From Todiramphus chloris collaris (lineage: Eukaryota; Chordata; Aves; Coraciiformes; Alcedinidae), in contig JANVCC010000030.1 of the NCBI GenBank assembly GCA_025345505.1, positions 14,218,168-14,282,167 of the forward strand: DNA of 64,000 nt. Direction: 5' to 3'. The number at the start of each line of letters is the position of its first letter. The first letter of the stretch is position 1. Of the stretch, positions 10,012 through 22,500 are shown in pieces. Below the pieces are notes generated by a model. That model was given only the letters and a program-made list of their open reading frames with translations. It was not told the origin of the DNA and did not search any database. A program made the translations under genes and the position numbers.

Positions 10012-13000
10012 ATTCCAAACGGCAGAGCCATGGAGGGGGCATGGGAACTTTTCTCCAAGGTTTCTGCTTTTGTCCCTCTGCCTGCCTTTGAGAACAAGCC
10101 TGGCTAAGCCCTGAAGGATGCACCTGCTCAATTCTGGCTTTTTCTTCCTCATTTTGTCAGCTCCACTTTGACTCTTGGAGGGCTTTGTGCTCCCGATGGT
10201 GCTTGAGTAACTTTGAACATTAATAATTCTGCTTGTTCTAAAACCACACTGTAGGTGCCATGAAGCTTAATGCAGGAGCCCGTGGAAATCAATTTCCTGA
10301 TCTAAAAATCTTCTTTCTGAACAGCTGGGTGTTGTGGGCCTTTGGGGGGGGAATGTATTTTAGGCAGGGTATTGTTTTATGTATCCTTGGCCAAAGGATG
10401 TGCTGTCTTGGGCTTCTGCTGTGGAAAGATGCTCCTTGTTTACTTGCCATGTATTTTCTGCCTCCTTTATGTAACAAGGGACCAGCACAGGGTCTGCCAA
10501 GCCTTGCTCCAACTCTTCTGCTCTAGCTTTACTTGATTTACTTGGACTTAAGTGAGTGCTGGCTGTGTCCCCTTATCTTTGCAGGGTTAAGTCATGCTGT
10601 TTCTCCCAGCCTTTCTACATGGCTATGAGCCTTCCTGCTACTGCTCTGTGCTCATCCTATAGGTATCAGCCTCCTAGGTTTTCAAGTTTTGCTCCCTTAG
10701 GAGACACAGCAGCAGCCCAGCAGGTAAGGAGTAGGAGGAGTCTATCAAGAATCCCTTGAGATCACTGCTGAGCTGAGCAAGTGGTTGCCTTTTAGTAGCT
10801 CAGTGGCCATGTGTTCTTGAAACCTCAGCCCCAGAGGCTGGAGAAAGTTCAAAGATGCTTCCTCACTTGGTGAGTCTGTTGTCATCACCCCAAGGGTGTC
10901 TCTGAAGTCTGCCAAGCAAGATCGTGGCTTCTCAGCAGCTGGCTTTATGTGTCCTTTATGTTCCCATGAGACTGCGTGGGCCCGTCTTCATCTCTTCTTT
11001 CCATCTGGTTGATTTATTTCATTAAGTTACAAAATTGCAACTGACACATTCCTCCCACAATTGAGTTGTTTTTTGGGGTGCAAAAAAAATTACTTGTCAC
11101 ACCACCCAAGCGTGGTAACCATAATTTTCCCATCTGTGCAGATGTGCTTAGTGCCTCTGGAATTTCAATGTTCACATTGCAGCAGATAGTTTTACATCAG
11201 CCTCTGTCTCCAACATCTTCATTGCAGGGTGCTGCCCAGAGGGCAGAGGTGGGGAATGGAGACATCCAATTCTTTTGGTGCATGTTTAATTTATTTTCAC
11301 TGATGTTGCTGATGATTATTTTGCCTGGTTCCTCAGGTGCAGTGAGGTCTCAAGTTCGTCCTTCTTTGCAGAGCCTCCAACACAAATAAACCCAAGCACA
11401 GACTGTGATCACAGCAGGGAGCTGCTAAGGGGGTCCTGAGGTCCAGCTGAAAGCTGCTCCCACTGGGGCTGACTTGCAGGTTCCTTTTGGAGCCATCATG
11501 CCTTGAGATGGATTTGAATTCAACTATACCAACCAGCAGATAATCTGCCTGTCCTCTTCTCTACTTTCCACCTTCAAAATGAGACTTGGTCTCTTTCCAC
11601 CACTTTTTCTTCCCTCTAAATCAGTATATCATAGAGTTTGTGCCCTCATCTTTAAGGTGCCCAAGGGTCACACTTCTCAGAGAGCTTTTCCCTTTCTGCT
11701 TTTTAAGAGCAATTTGATTAAAGCAGGTCTCTAAACCATGCCCCTTCCCAGGCCCAGGGGACCCAGCCAGAGCTCTTCTTCTTGCAAATTGATTTTCCCT
11801 CCCGCTCAGTGCATTAAAACCTTTCCCCTGCCGGGGCTGTTCTCAGTGAGAGCACTTCGCTTTATTAACATGGGCTTGTTTGTTTGGGAATCAGAAAAGG
11901 GGGATATCTAAGTGGATTTTATCCTTTGAAACAATTCAGTGGTTCTGCTGTATGGGTTTTTTTTTTCCCAGAGAGGAGATGAGAGAGCTTTGCTGGGGTA
12001 CTGACCCATTAGGACTCTGCTCAACTGACTGAGGGGAGATGCTCATACCAGGAGTTGAGATTTAGAGGCTGCATTGTCCCTCGTTTCAGCCATACCCATT
12101 CCATACAAATCACATGGAAAGGTGTCCAGGCTTCCTCCTTCCAGAAACAGGTTCACTTAGGTGTCCCTTAGCAAATTTACATTGTAGGAAAAAGGTAAGC
12201 TGGGTCTTGACCCATGCGAGACTAAGCGTGCCGACAGAGACACGTCAAGGGATGCTGTATGCTCACCTGGCTCAGGGGGTGGCTGCTGAAGGGGGAGCTC
12301 CACGGCAGCCCAGCAAAAGCTCTTTCTGAGACAACCATCAAATGCGTGCGCTAAGCACAACCCCACACAGCCAGGCACAGGCAGGGAAGTGTGTGCACGT
12401 GAACACCTCCCGATCCTTGCTCAAAGATCACACGGGAGGAGTCAGGCCCTGCTCCTCAGCTGGCACTCAGGCTCTCAGCAACATCTACTCTCCTCCTGTT
12501 GTTAGCAACGATTGCCAGAAGTGCTCACGACGTGGTTGTGATTTCATCCAGACAGTTAAATTTTGTTTGTTTTCCCATGATTTCAATCCCACTAACCTTG
12601 ACTGTGTTAAAAAGTGTAATTGTTCTGCCTTTCCCCACCACCCTCTGCTCTTCTCCACAAGGATATTATGACCTGGGAGAAAGTAAATGCCTTATTTGAA
12701 GTAAAGAAAAAAAAAAAAGAAAGATAATGTTGAAATAGCTGCTGTCAGAGGAAAATACATTCTTCAAACACGTTCTCTCTGCTCAGCATGAGGCAGCGTC
12801 TGCCTGTGTTTCAGAGCATTATGGTACATTAGCCTCCACATGCAGTGTTACTTGCTTTGTTTATTATTTTAATTTCCAAGTGTCTAGCAGGGGTGGATGG
12901 TGCTGAGGTGACAGCAAGAGAAGAATGAAAGGCTCTCCCTTGCCATGCCATGGGGATGGGGACAGCAGAAGCATCGATCCCCAGGCAGCTGGCCCGGCAG

Positions 13001-14162
13001 AGATGGCAGGGAGTAGGGCACTGCTACCCCAGCAATGAATGTGGCAATTCTGCCTTTTTTTCCTGAAAACTGATGAACCAGAGCCTCCAAACTATGCTTG
13101 TATGGACACACTGAAGTCCTAGCAATAGTGGTCTTTGATAGGACATTGTCCCAGCTACTCCATCCTATCCACTCCAGAAGAGGAGCTGGCTCTCTAACAG
13201 AGTGGTGAGGTCAGTGTCTGGTTGTGGAGAATGATTTGGGTGAGCTAAAAAGGAGGTGGGTTTTTTTCTCTTTATGAGAGCAGCCCTCTTTCCCCGAGCC
13301 CCTGAGCTTCCCAAGTGAAAACAAAGATAGGAAAATGTGGTTTCCAGTCAGCCTCCATCTTCAACTCAATCTTCTGTGGATGTGTTTTGTTTTAGTGTCT
13401 CCAGAAAATTAGGGCAATTTTTGCAGAAAATTTTGTAATGGGGGGAAAAAAAGAGAGAATATGTTTTGACATTCTCTCTCAAAATGCCCTCCTTTCGTCT
13501 CTACCAAAACTCCTTGTTACATTTGACCTGAATTCTCAAATAGCTCCAGCCCTCCTGAAAGTCTGGTTTTCAGAAAAAAAACCCAGCTTTCAATTCACCA
13601 AAAAAACATTGCTCGCCTCCACTCAGGAGACTGCCCACAGGGTGCTCTGGGGTGACAGGACCTCTCAGGGCTGCTGGCTTCCCCATCAGCCAGGGAAATT
13701 AAGCTGAATATTTGTGATTCTGCCTCTTCCCCCATTCCTGGGCTGTGTTAACGGCTTATGACAGTGCCTGTCCCACTCCGTCACCTGGAAAGCCCCAGAA
13801 GACAAGAAGCTGGATGGTAACTTTCTCCTCTGAGAAGTTATTTGCAAATATTAACATAAAGTCTATTTTCAGTATATATTCAAGGACAAGAATGGCTAAG
13901 TGTGTTCCTCTTATCTGATGTAGGATTAAGAGCAACTCCCAAACCCTAGTGAGCTCAGGGGGAGCACACAGCATCAGATTGTATGTAGATTGGGAGGCAA
14001 TGTTGGATTCATTAATGGCATGTTTCACTTTCTGCCTTGGTTCTAGTACCAGCACAGATTTACAAGGGAATGCAGTTTGGGTAGCAGAGATGCTTGGAAG
14101 AGAGTGTCTGCTTTTGCAAACACAGAAAGGAAATGTAAATCAAAGTAAACCAATCCTAACAG

Positions 14163-14269
14163 CTGTAGAAATGGACTTGACTTCTGATAACAAAATGAAA
14201 CCGAAGAAAAATTTATCTTCAAAGTCAAATGGTTTTGACAGAAAAGGGCTGAGCAGGTCTAGCATCCGG
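14163..14269 (+). other. Candidate coding exon, unrecognised
   Basis: A short open stretch with an unusually protein-like reading: ATG at 14171 in good context (GAAATGG) followed by 32 codons rich in Lys, Ser and Asn (MDLTSDNKMK..., ...SNGFDRKG...). It runs straight into a consensus-like splice donor, CGG|GTAAGC, at 14269/14270. Upstream are two possible acceptors, ctaacAG at 14161-14162 and ctgtAG at 14167-14168, though the pyrimidine tract is poor. The frame is open to the donor in phase 0. I do not recognise the protein. It could be a small exon of a gene spanning the window, a lineage-specific or non-coding transcript exon, or chance. Confidence 0.25.
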
Positions 14270-15599
14270 GTAAGCAGCCACTGAATTTTTGACAACTGCC
14301 TTGCACCAAATGGCTGGTGAGCTGCTTTGGCCAGCCCTCGTGAGCACCAGCTGCCCAATGGCATGGCTGTGGTCACCCAGCCTGACCCCTTGGTGTTACA
14401 GCCAGCAGAGTTTTTCCAGTAGTTAGCATGATTGCACTGCATGTGCCCTGTCAAAACTCAGCGGACCCTGATCAGGATCCAGATTGCTTGACTTCAGCCC
14501 CTGACAGTGTGGAATCTGATCTGAGCTGGTGCTGCAGGAGATGGTGGGAGAAAGTGGCCTCCTGACACTCTTATTGTCCCACCTGTCTTAAAATCCCTTC
14601 CTGGACCAGAGCAGAGCATCCTCTGGAAATGCCTCTCTCCCCTCCGACTGCAGGAAGGACCAGACAGCTCACACAGACAACAAGCTCAGTTCTACATTTC
14701 AGGGAGAAGAGCCTCACCCTGTGTTTAGTAGTTTTTGTGTATCCTAAGAGAATAGCTCGGAAAAGGATCGTTGGATCCTGGCGTGAAAGGTGGAAGATCC
14801 CCCCTGCAGCAGGGGGCTGAGCGATGTCTGCGTACCGGTACTGCTGGCTGCCGAACACCGGTTCATAGCAACCACTGCGGAGGAAGAGATAAGGAAAAGG
14901 AGCGAGACGATGTTGTGAATGCGCAGCACATGGAGAAACGCTTGGTAACAAAGAGTGCTACTGAGCTCATTTACTGCCTGCTCCCATCAGCTGGAATGGG
15001 GAAAGCAATTGCTCAATCCCACTTTGTAAGGAAAAGCCTGCTATGAATATTAGTTTCAGCTCATCCAAAAGAGCCTGACTCTAAATATAAATCAGAGCCA
15101 CATCGGGATGAAACAATACATATGTATGTGTCCTTACTGCAATGTTATTATATGGCCCAGAGCTGGGACTTTGGAGCCAAATGATTCGAGTTCAGACATG
15201 AAACTTCTGTCTAACCTCACTGTCACGCTTCTGAGTTGAGCCGGTATTTCAAGCCCAGAAGAGATGCCTCTGTCCAGTCTTTATTTTTGGTAGGACTGAA
15301 ATTTGGAAAGATGAAATGAAATCACATGGCCTTGCTAGACAGCTGACACTCAAAAATAAAATCTGTGTTTCCATGGGGAAAAGGGAGAATTTTTAGCAAA
15401 TGTATTAAGGTTTGCAAATCTCAAGCTTCTGTTTCACTTTCTTTACAAAGCCATGTAATTGCAGAGAGGATCTGGAGGAGTTGCAGCCACTTTAGATGAG
15501 TGATTCGTAAGTAGAAACTAGTTTGAATTTCACTTTTTGGAACTGATGGTGAAGGGGCAGTGTTTGCTGTTTTCTAGTGCAGTATTTTCCAGGTATGTT

Positions 15600-15870
15600 G
15601 TATAACTTTTTTTTTTTTTCCAAATCTCTTGAGTGGTCCATAATGAGCAATTATAAAAGGCTAATCTCATTAAAAGGAAAATCTCCTCATTCATTTAATT
15701 CTTAAATCTCTTTCTGTTGGGAGGGGAATATTTAAATTAGCTTCCTCCCATTATAAAGTTACTTTGTGGTCTGTTTTTCATCATGGTTAAATCAGAACAG
15801 GGGCATGAGGTGCTTTTACTTTAATCTGTTTTTAATCCAATTCTCCTTAAATGAAGTTGGATCATTTCTG
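15600..15870. promoter_or_regulatory. Candidate conserved non-coding element
   Basis: AT-rich unique sequence with closely packed TAAT/ATTA cores (gagcaattataaaagg, ggctaatctcattaaaagg, catttaattcttaaatc, tttaaattagc). It follows a 13-base T run. There are no repeats and no coding pattern. Judged on composition only. Confidence 0.25.
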
Positions 15871-16295
15871 GTGCAGAGTCCAAGAAACCAAGGAGGCAAT
15901 GACTAACAAGAGGTCATTTATTCTGCTCCAATGGTCCCAAGAGGGACCCTAAAGTTTCATTAATGATCTTTGCAGTCATAAAGAAACCTGTTCATTTTAC
16001 CCATTGGCCAAGAAATGCTTTATAGTATTTAATGGAACTCTTAATTTTTTAAAGATGAGAGGGACGAGAGTCCTTCATAAAAGCAGGATCCCAGAGCTGG
16101 CATGGGGAGGGCTGTCAGCAGGAAGGAATGCTGTCTGCACATCACGGTGGGGCTGGAGAGAGGGACCCGGAGCCAGAGTGGCACTTTGGTATCCCCCAGA
16201 AGCCATGGTGGGGAATGGGGATGCTGGGCAGTGACGAGGGGGACATCAGCATCCTGACATCACACAGGAGGTGGTCACAGGCTCTGCACGCTTGC

Positions 16296-16370
16296 AGTGC
16301 TTCGTTATCTGGGCTGTGCACTCCAACGGCTGCCAGCCTGCGTGCCCGGATAGTGCTTCATTGTCTGGGC
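16296..16370 (+). repeat. Imperfect direct repeat, 19 bases, 56-base spacing
   Basis: agtgcttcgttatctgggc at 16296-16314 recurs at 16352-16370 with two transitions. The sequence between and after the copies is not otherwise similar. Confidence 0.6.
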
Positions 16371-18198
16371 CAGATTCGTCATCAGGCCTTTCTTCTGCTC
16401 CCCTCCCACCTCTTATCAGCCGGCCCCGTGCCTCCTTCCCCACGGGTGCCTTTGGGAGACAAGGCTGTGCCTTCATGGCCACCCCCTCCTCTCCCCAGGG
16501 CACAACTTGTCCTCTCTGGCGACTCGGCAGGAGAAGGCAAAGCTCAACAGGGCAAAAATCAATCCTAATAATAAAGTAACAAACCGCTCCAGGAGAAGGA
16601 GATTACCTGGAATTACTTTTAATTCAGAAGTCAGCACGAGATAAGGTGCCAGCCCAAATGCCAATATGCTAATGCAGCTCCTTCAGCAATGTGCACTGCC
16701 AGTATCTCCACCTGGCTTGTTCCACAGCTGTGACAACCTGTCTCTCCTCAGCACCAGAGATACATATTTTGCTTAGAAATTAGGGAAAATGATGCCAACG
16801 TTTCAATGTGAATAATTAAACAACAGGCCAGCCCCCTTATGACATCCTCTTACATATCCTGTTTCTCTCTTCCCCCCACCCCCTTTCTGCTGAGTTGACC
16901 ACCACATTACCTTTGGAGGTGACTCCACATTTTTGGTTTGATCCCTGCTTCCCGCCCTATCCACTCTCCAACTTTCCAAAGGGAAATTTCCAGAGCTTTA
17001 CCTGGAGGGATAGAAAATATTTAGTTAAGGAGAGGATAAAAAAGAATTGAGTCTTTGTTCAAAAAGACAAACTTCAGCATGATGGGCACATTGTTTAAAA
17101 TGGTCCAAAGCAAAACCCAAGGTTGAGATATCATCAGAAAATGGCCAGCATCAAAACTGGGACCTGGACCAAAGTGTCACAAATAGTTTCTGTGGCAATG
17201 AGACAAGATTGGTTGGGAGCAGGGTGCTGGGTACAGCCATCCCCCCTTCATGAAGGATCAAGGTGCATGGTGATGGGCAAATCTGTTCCCCCACAGCACA
17301 CCAAGCCTTGTCTCCATCAATTGTGTGGAGTCTACTCAAAGCCTAAGCCCTGGTTCTTTACAAGAATAGGGTTTTAGCTTGACTGCCTTTTCCTTTCTCT
17401 GCCTTATTTCATGTCTTAGGATATTCTTCCTTTCTGCAGTGAGACACAGTTCGCAGACACTCTGCTCTTGTCCCTGTAGGAAGAGAGGAGAGTTGTGCAG
17501 AGGCCAGGTTCAATCGTTATCTTGTCTAAAAGCATTCGCAGACAGTCAATCCTGCCCCTCAATAAATGAAATATTTCCTCTCCACTTTATCTCCCTGGAC
17601 TCCAGCAGCCCAGATTGCTGATTGGCAGCAACCTCTTCCCTCAGCAGAACAATCCTTTCTCATTCATGGATTGTTCTCCTCAAATTCAGTCATGACAGAA
17701 GTGGAAATCCATTTTTACATCTCTTGCTTTTACAAAAAAAAAAACCCTTTCCTGTTGTTGAAATAAGTCCTGTTTTTAAACCTGCAGACAGATTGCTTCC
17801 TCTCTTTGGGCTTGATTTATTTAAACTTAAAAGTTTAGGTGAGTAGTTCTTGATTGTGGGACAAGGCTGGCTTTGGAGTTTTGTTTTCTAGGAATCATCA
17901 TAATAAATAAGCACAAAATGAAATAAAACTGATGAAATATTATGAAACACTGTATTCTTATTAGGAGATCCTTCAGTCATATTTTCATTTTGGTCTCGAT
18001 GGGGAGCTGTTATTATTGAAATAGTAACCTTAACCAAAAAAATTACTGTGGTAAAATAGACCTTTTCCTTCCACAGATCAACTCCCTGTATGTAATTTGA
18101 AGTCCAAAATGCTGACTTTGGCTAAAGAAAAAAGCCTTGGAAAATGGTTTTGCTCCTTTTTCTCTGAAAATGCTGACTTTAATGAGAAAGAACCAAAA

Positions 18199-18214
18199 CA
18201 CACACACACACACA
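18199..18214. repeat. Short (CA)n microsatellite
   Basis: About eight CA units flanked by A-rich sequence; short enough to be fairly stable. Confidence 0.85.
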
Positions 18215-18575
18215 AAGAAAAAAATCCATTGAAAAGTGAAGAAAACATCGCGAGTGAAAATTACTCAATACTGTAAAAAGTCTGAGCAAACCTGTAAATG
18301 ACACTTCCATTTTTGAATGGAAAGATATGATTTATTTGTGAGGACTACTGCAATTTTCTAAAAGAGTCTACCGGTACTTAATCAAGCTGCCTGACTCCTA
18401 GCAAAGCATTCAGGCTGGGAACCTTCTGCCATGCTTGGAAAAGCTGAAGCCCTTCAGGCTTGCCCAGCCTAACTCCCACCATCACAGACAGCAGTGAAAG
18501 GAGCCTGGAAAAACCCTTCTCCAGCCCAAATCAGGACAGGGATATCATGTAGTCTAACCTATTCCTAAACCCCTC

Positions 18576-18632
18576 ATGGATGGAGGGAGAGGTGGGTGGA
18601 TAGATGTGGTTGGATGGGTGGAGGGATGGATG
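18576..18632. repeat. Degenerate (GGAT)n-type repeat
   Basis: Repeated GGAT/GGGT/GGAG units with many interruptions, reading as an eroded tetranucleotide repeat. Confidence 0.6.
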
Positions 18633-19204
18633 TTCAGTCTCTGCAACCACTACCTTTTCCCTGCCTGGCTAGTGATGTTCCAGCTGGATGTTGACACAGC
18701 AGCTATAGGGTAGCTCATTTTCAGCCACCAGGAATGCCCAGCAGACAGAAATTAAAACAAGTGTAGCCTTGCTCTGAAATCAGAGCCTGGGTTACACCCC
18801 AGCCCAAGCATCTCCAGCAAGATAAGGGCTACATTTAAGGAGAAGCCTTTGCTTCTCTTGTGCTCAGGGCCCAGAGGTAAGCCTGGGAGAATGCAGGAGA
18901 TATGTTAGTTAGACAACGTCAGAGAAGCAGGACTAGAATGACAGAACTAATCCTGCCTGTCAGTTCTCCCTAATCCTGAGGCTGCAGGAACAGCTGGGGC
19001 TGCTGCTTATAGTGCTTTCTTCTGAGAGCAAGACTGCTCACAAAGATGTGTATTTTTTCCAAGTGCACAGCTTTCTGGCTGCTATTTTTGCTGCACTGTC
19101 TGATCTGTTCCTGTGGCATGATGATATTCCTGTTCTTTACAATATTTTCCCTGACAGGGTGTACAGAGCCTTGCAAACATCCCTAACTAGGAGCTTGCCT
19201 TCTC

Positions 19205-19255
19205 CCTTTGGTAGGGAGGGAAACTGAGGCAGTGGGAAGAGCTGTCACTCATCTA
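19205..19255 (+). repeat. Possible MIR-type SINE core remnant
   Basis: The segment gggagggaaactgaggcagt resembles the conserved core of ancient MIR SINEs found at low copy in amniotes. Only the short core is recognisable, so chance similarity is possible. Confidence 0.25.
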
Positions 19256-22254
19256 TAATTACAAGGGAAAGTAGGAGGCCTCAGAACCTCAGTTCTGGGT
19301 TCAGAGCTTTAGCAGCAAGGCTGTCCTTCCCCTCTGAACTGGGCCACTTTATGTTGCCTCTGCGGTTTATTATGTACAGGATTTTCGTCAGACGTGCAAA
19401 GTAAATTAGCACGGTATTCACAGCCATAATCACCTACCAATGATCTCATACATGTGGCACAAAGGGAAAGGATCTGCATGGGATTCTGTTCTGCAAGTAT
19501 AATCCTCCCATAGCCTCCTTGTTAATTAGCTCCTCTCAAGCATCCAATCTGTGGCAATTATAGCAATCAAAAATGCATTCAGCCCCCCCACCCCTCCTGC
19601 TCCCCATCAGCACCTGACAAGCCGGCAGGCACATTATCCCAAGCCACGGCAAGCACACGCTGATAGGACGCAAACCTCCCCGCCGCCTGACTCAGGATTC
19701 ATCACCCACAATACCAGCCCCGGCACCAGGCCTTGCATACCAGGAATTATTAAGAAAAAAAAAAAAAAGGAAAGAAAAGGAGACAGAAAGAGACAGATTT
19801 CAATTTTCTCCCATAGTTTTGGGAGCCCATAGAAAACCAAGTGAAAAAACGCTATTTAAGTCCTTGGGTTCAATTGGCGTCTTCATCTTCTTCCTTTTTT
19901 GCTGATGCCAATGGAAAAGTGAACCTCTCTTATTTTTAATGTTGCCTGATTGAAAGCACCGCTCCCCACGCGGTGCTGAGGGGCCCAGGTGGGGTGATTG
20001 ATGCTTTGTGCCATCCTCCTCGCTCTCTGAGGAGCACTGTGTAAGAGCAGCAGTGAGATTGCACTGGGGGAACCGGGCAGCTCCGAGTGGAGCTCTGCTA
20101 CAGAGATCTTCCAGTTAAATGCAACACCTTTCTCCTCCTGCTGCTTCCCAGCGCTTCTTAATCCAAGACCTCCATGGTGTGTGTGTGAAAGAGCAGTTGC
20201 TGGTGAGGAGCCCAGTTTGAAGACAGCCCTATGGGCACTCCTCGTGCCCCCTGGAATCGAGAGCAATGTACTTCTTGAGGAAAACCCTCTGATTTCCATT
20301 GGTACCTGCTACCTCAGTAACCCTAGAGAGAAATTTGCTCCTTAGCTTCCTGAAAGGATTTTTCTTTGCTGTCCAAGTGTGCTGATAAAATGTCATCCTA
20401 GAGCTGTGTAAAGGATGCTCTAGACTTGACATCCATCCTGTCTTCTGTGGAGCCTGGGCTCGACCTTGCTGTGAAATCCATGAAAGCAGTGATACGGGGT
20501 CTTGTTCCACCTTGTCACGTATCTGGTTGCAAACCCACTCCAGGGGTACTTGGCTGCTATTGCCGCCCCTCCATCATACTGGTATAGGTGTCTGGGGGCA
20601 TTGCCACTAAACCAGCCCCAGAAAATCAAGCTAAAATCCCTCTGAAAAAGGGGTACTTTTTTAGTCCAGATCCTGTCACCGATCAGCATGCAACCAGTCC
20701 CAGTAGCCACTCACAGCAACCTATTGTCATGTTTCTTTGCTGGGCACATGGAACTGTTCATGTAAATTCTCCCAGGCCGATCCCATGCAAAGTCAGATGG
20801 CTGAGCTTAAGCCAGGAGTGCTCACAAGTCCCCTAGACCAGCCTGGGCATTCCTTCAGATGGACTGATCCCTTGGGAAAGTTGAGGTCTCATCCCCATGC
20901 TCCAGCCTGCTGATGTGAGAGATCAGAGGCCCAATGGTTACGTCAGTCTGGGTCCTGTAGACTTCATGATGCTGCTAGGCCTTTAGCTCTGAAGTGTTGT
21001 GATAAGTCAGTCAAGGTGAGAGATGGTCCAATAAAGCATGGGGTGAGCTCAGGAGAGCCCCCAGACAGCTGCCCTTGTCCTTTGATTTCCTTCAAGGTCC
21101 TCGTGAGGAGGGAGTTATTGCTGTTATTCACATGCACAATATGCCCGTCAGATGCCCTTGAAGTCCTCTGCTGTGCCCTGCCTTGAAGATAAATATCAGA
21201 TAGCACGCTCCCCACCACAGATTTCATCACAGTATGAAGGCTTGGTGTGAGCAGAGTTATGGCTTTTGCTGCCCAGGTCCTTGGTGTGACCCAAGAAGCG
21301 TGCCATCCCGCAGGGGTGCTTCAGCAAGGATGGTGAGGATGAGGTGGGTGGGAAGAGGGGAAGAAGCTGTATGAGCAGCAGGCCAGTTGTTGCTGCAACC
21401 TGTTGGGAGAGCTTTCCTGTCTCTGTCTAACCAAGACAGACTGGGAATGTGTCCCTAGGCAGAGCCAGCACTGCAGGCAGCACCTGCCTTGGATGCAGAT
21501 GCAGGCAGCGGCTGGCAGCCACTGCCCTGGGAGGATTGCAGAGTCCCTGGCCCTGGGCCAGCCACGGTGGCACCAGTGGACTCTGGCTTAGACATAGCTG
21601 TTGTCTGGCCTTGGGGTCCAGCAGGATTTCCTCCTCCCTGACAGTGCCAAGCCACTTTTATCTACCCCCATCAACCCTCTGCACCTTGCTGGGCATCCTT
21701 TCTCTCACCTCTCCGCTTTCCAGACCATTTCTCTCCAACCACTGGACTTGTCACAAAGGCCCCAAGTTGTGCCTGCTCTCCAGCACACAGGCCAGTGCCA
21801 GGTACAGAATTAAACCCCAGGAACCAGCTTTGGCCTTCTGCCATTGGCAATGCCTTTTCCCTTTGGTTGCCCAATAAATAAATAAAGACCCTGCACCAGT
21901 AGCTCCATCACTCACATTGCAGCTGAACATCACAGAGAGGGTTTCTCAGTGGCTTCCCAGGACAGCATAGTTACCTCCATTTGTTTAGGGGTTTTGGGGT
22001 TGTTCTTTCCTTGGAGCACAAAACCCGTTTGTTCTTTCCCCTCCTCACACGCATTTGTGATTTGGGAGAGAACAGACTTGCATTCAGAGATGCAAACCCC
22101 TGAGGAGTGAGGGTTGGTGGGATGAAAATCTGTCTGCCTGCATCCTCCCTGAGATGGATGCTGAGCTGGGGTCAGAGGGTGATGCTGCATGGAGGTTCAG
22201 GTACCTCTGAAGAGGATCCAATCCTATGCATTGGTAGGGAAATGGTTGGAGAAT

Positions 22255-22500
22255 AGAAACTAATTAGTATATATGGAAATAATGGGAATATTAGCTGGAT
22301 TAGCTAAGCTGTTATTCAGCTTCCCTTTTTCCTTCCTGCTTTCTTTCCTTCCCAAGCCAAAAAAGCTGGTTTACATTCTAATGGCTTTAATTACTTCACG
22401 AAAATGTGAGCGGATGGGGAAGCGCTGCCACCAACAACGCTTTAATGGTCGGCTGCACGCAATTTGAATTAATTTGGTTGAGATGGCTATTAGCACTAAT
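22255..22500. promoter_or_regulatory. Candidate conserved non-coding element
   Basis: Unique sequence with at least five homeodomain-type cores: gaaactaattagtat, ctggattagc, ggctttaattacttc, tttgaattaatttgg and ctattagcactaatactcc. It also retains CpGs (acgaaaatgtgagcgg, ggtcggctgcacgc). The mix of preserved CpGs and TAAT cores is typical of vertebrate developmental enhancers. Conservation has not been tested. Confidence 0.33.

Larger units (their letters stand above)
8106..14162. other. Unique non-coding DNA
   Basis: No gene recognised. The long minus-strand open frame over 8256-8909 has no family signature and is overlapped by others in most frames. The stretch holds a candidate conserved element (9190-9425), a 24-base T run (9988-10011) and an A run near 12707-12718. 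Nothing else stands out. Confidence 0.5.

Noticed and set aside
18106-18180. 14-base direct repeat aaaatgctgacttt, 61-base spacing
   Set aside because: Too short and isolated to claim a duplication event.
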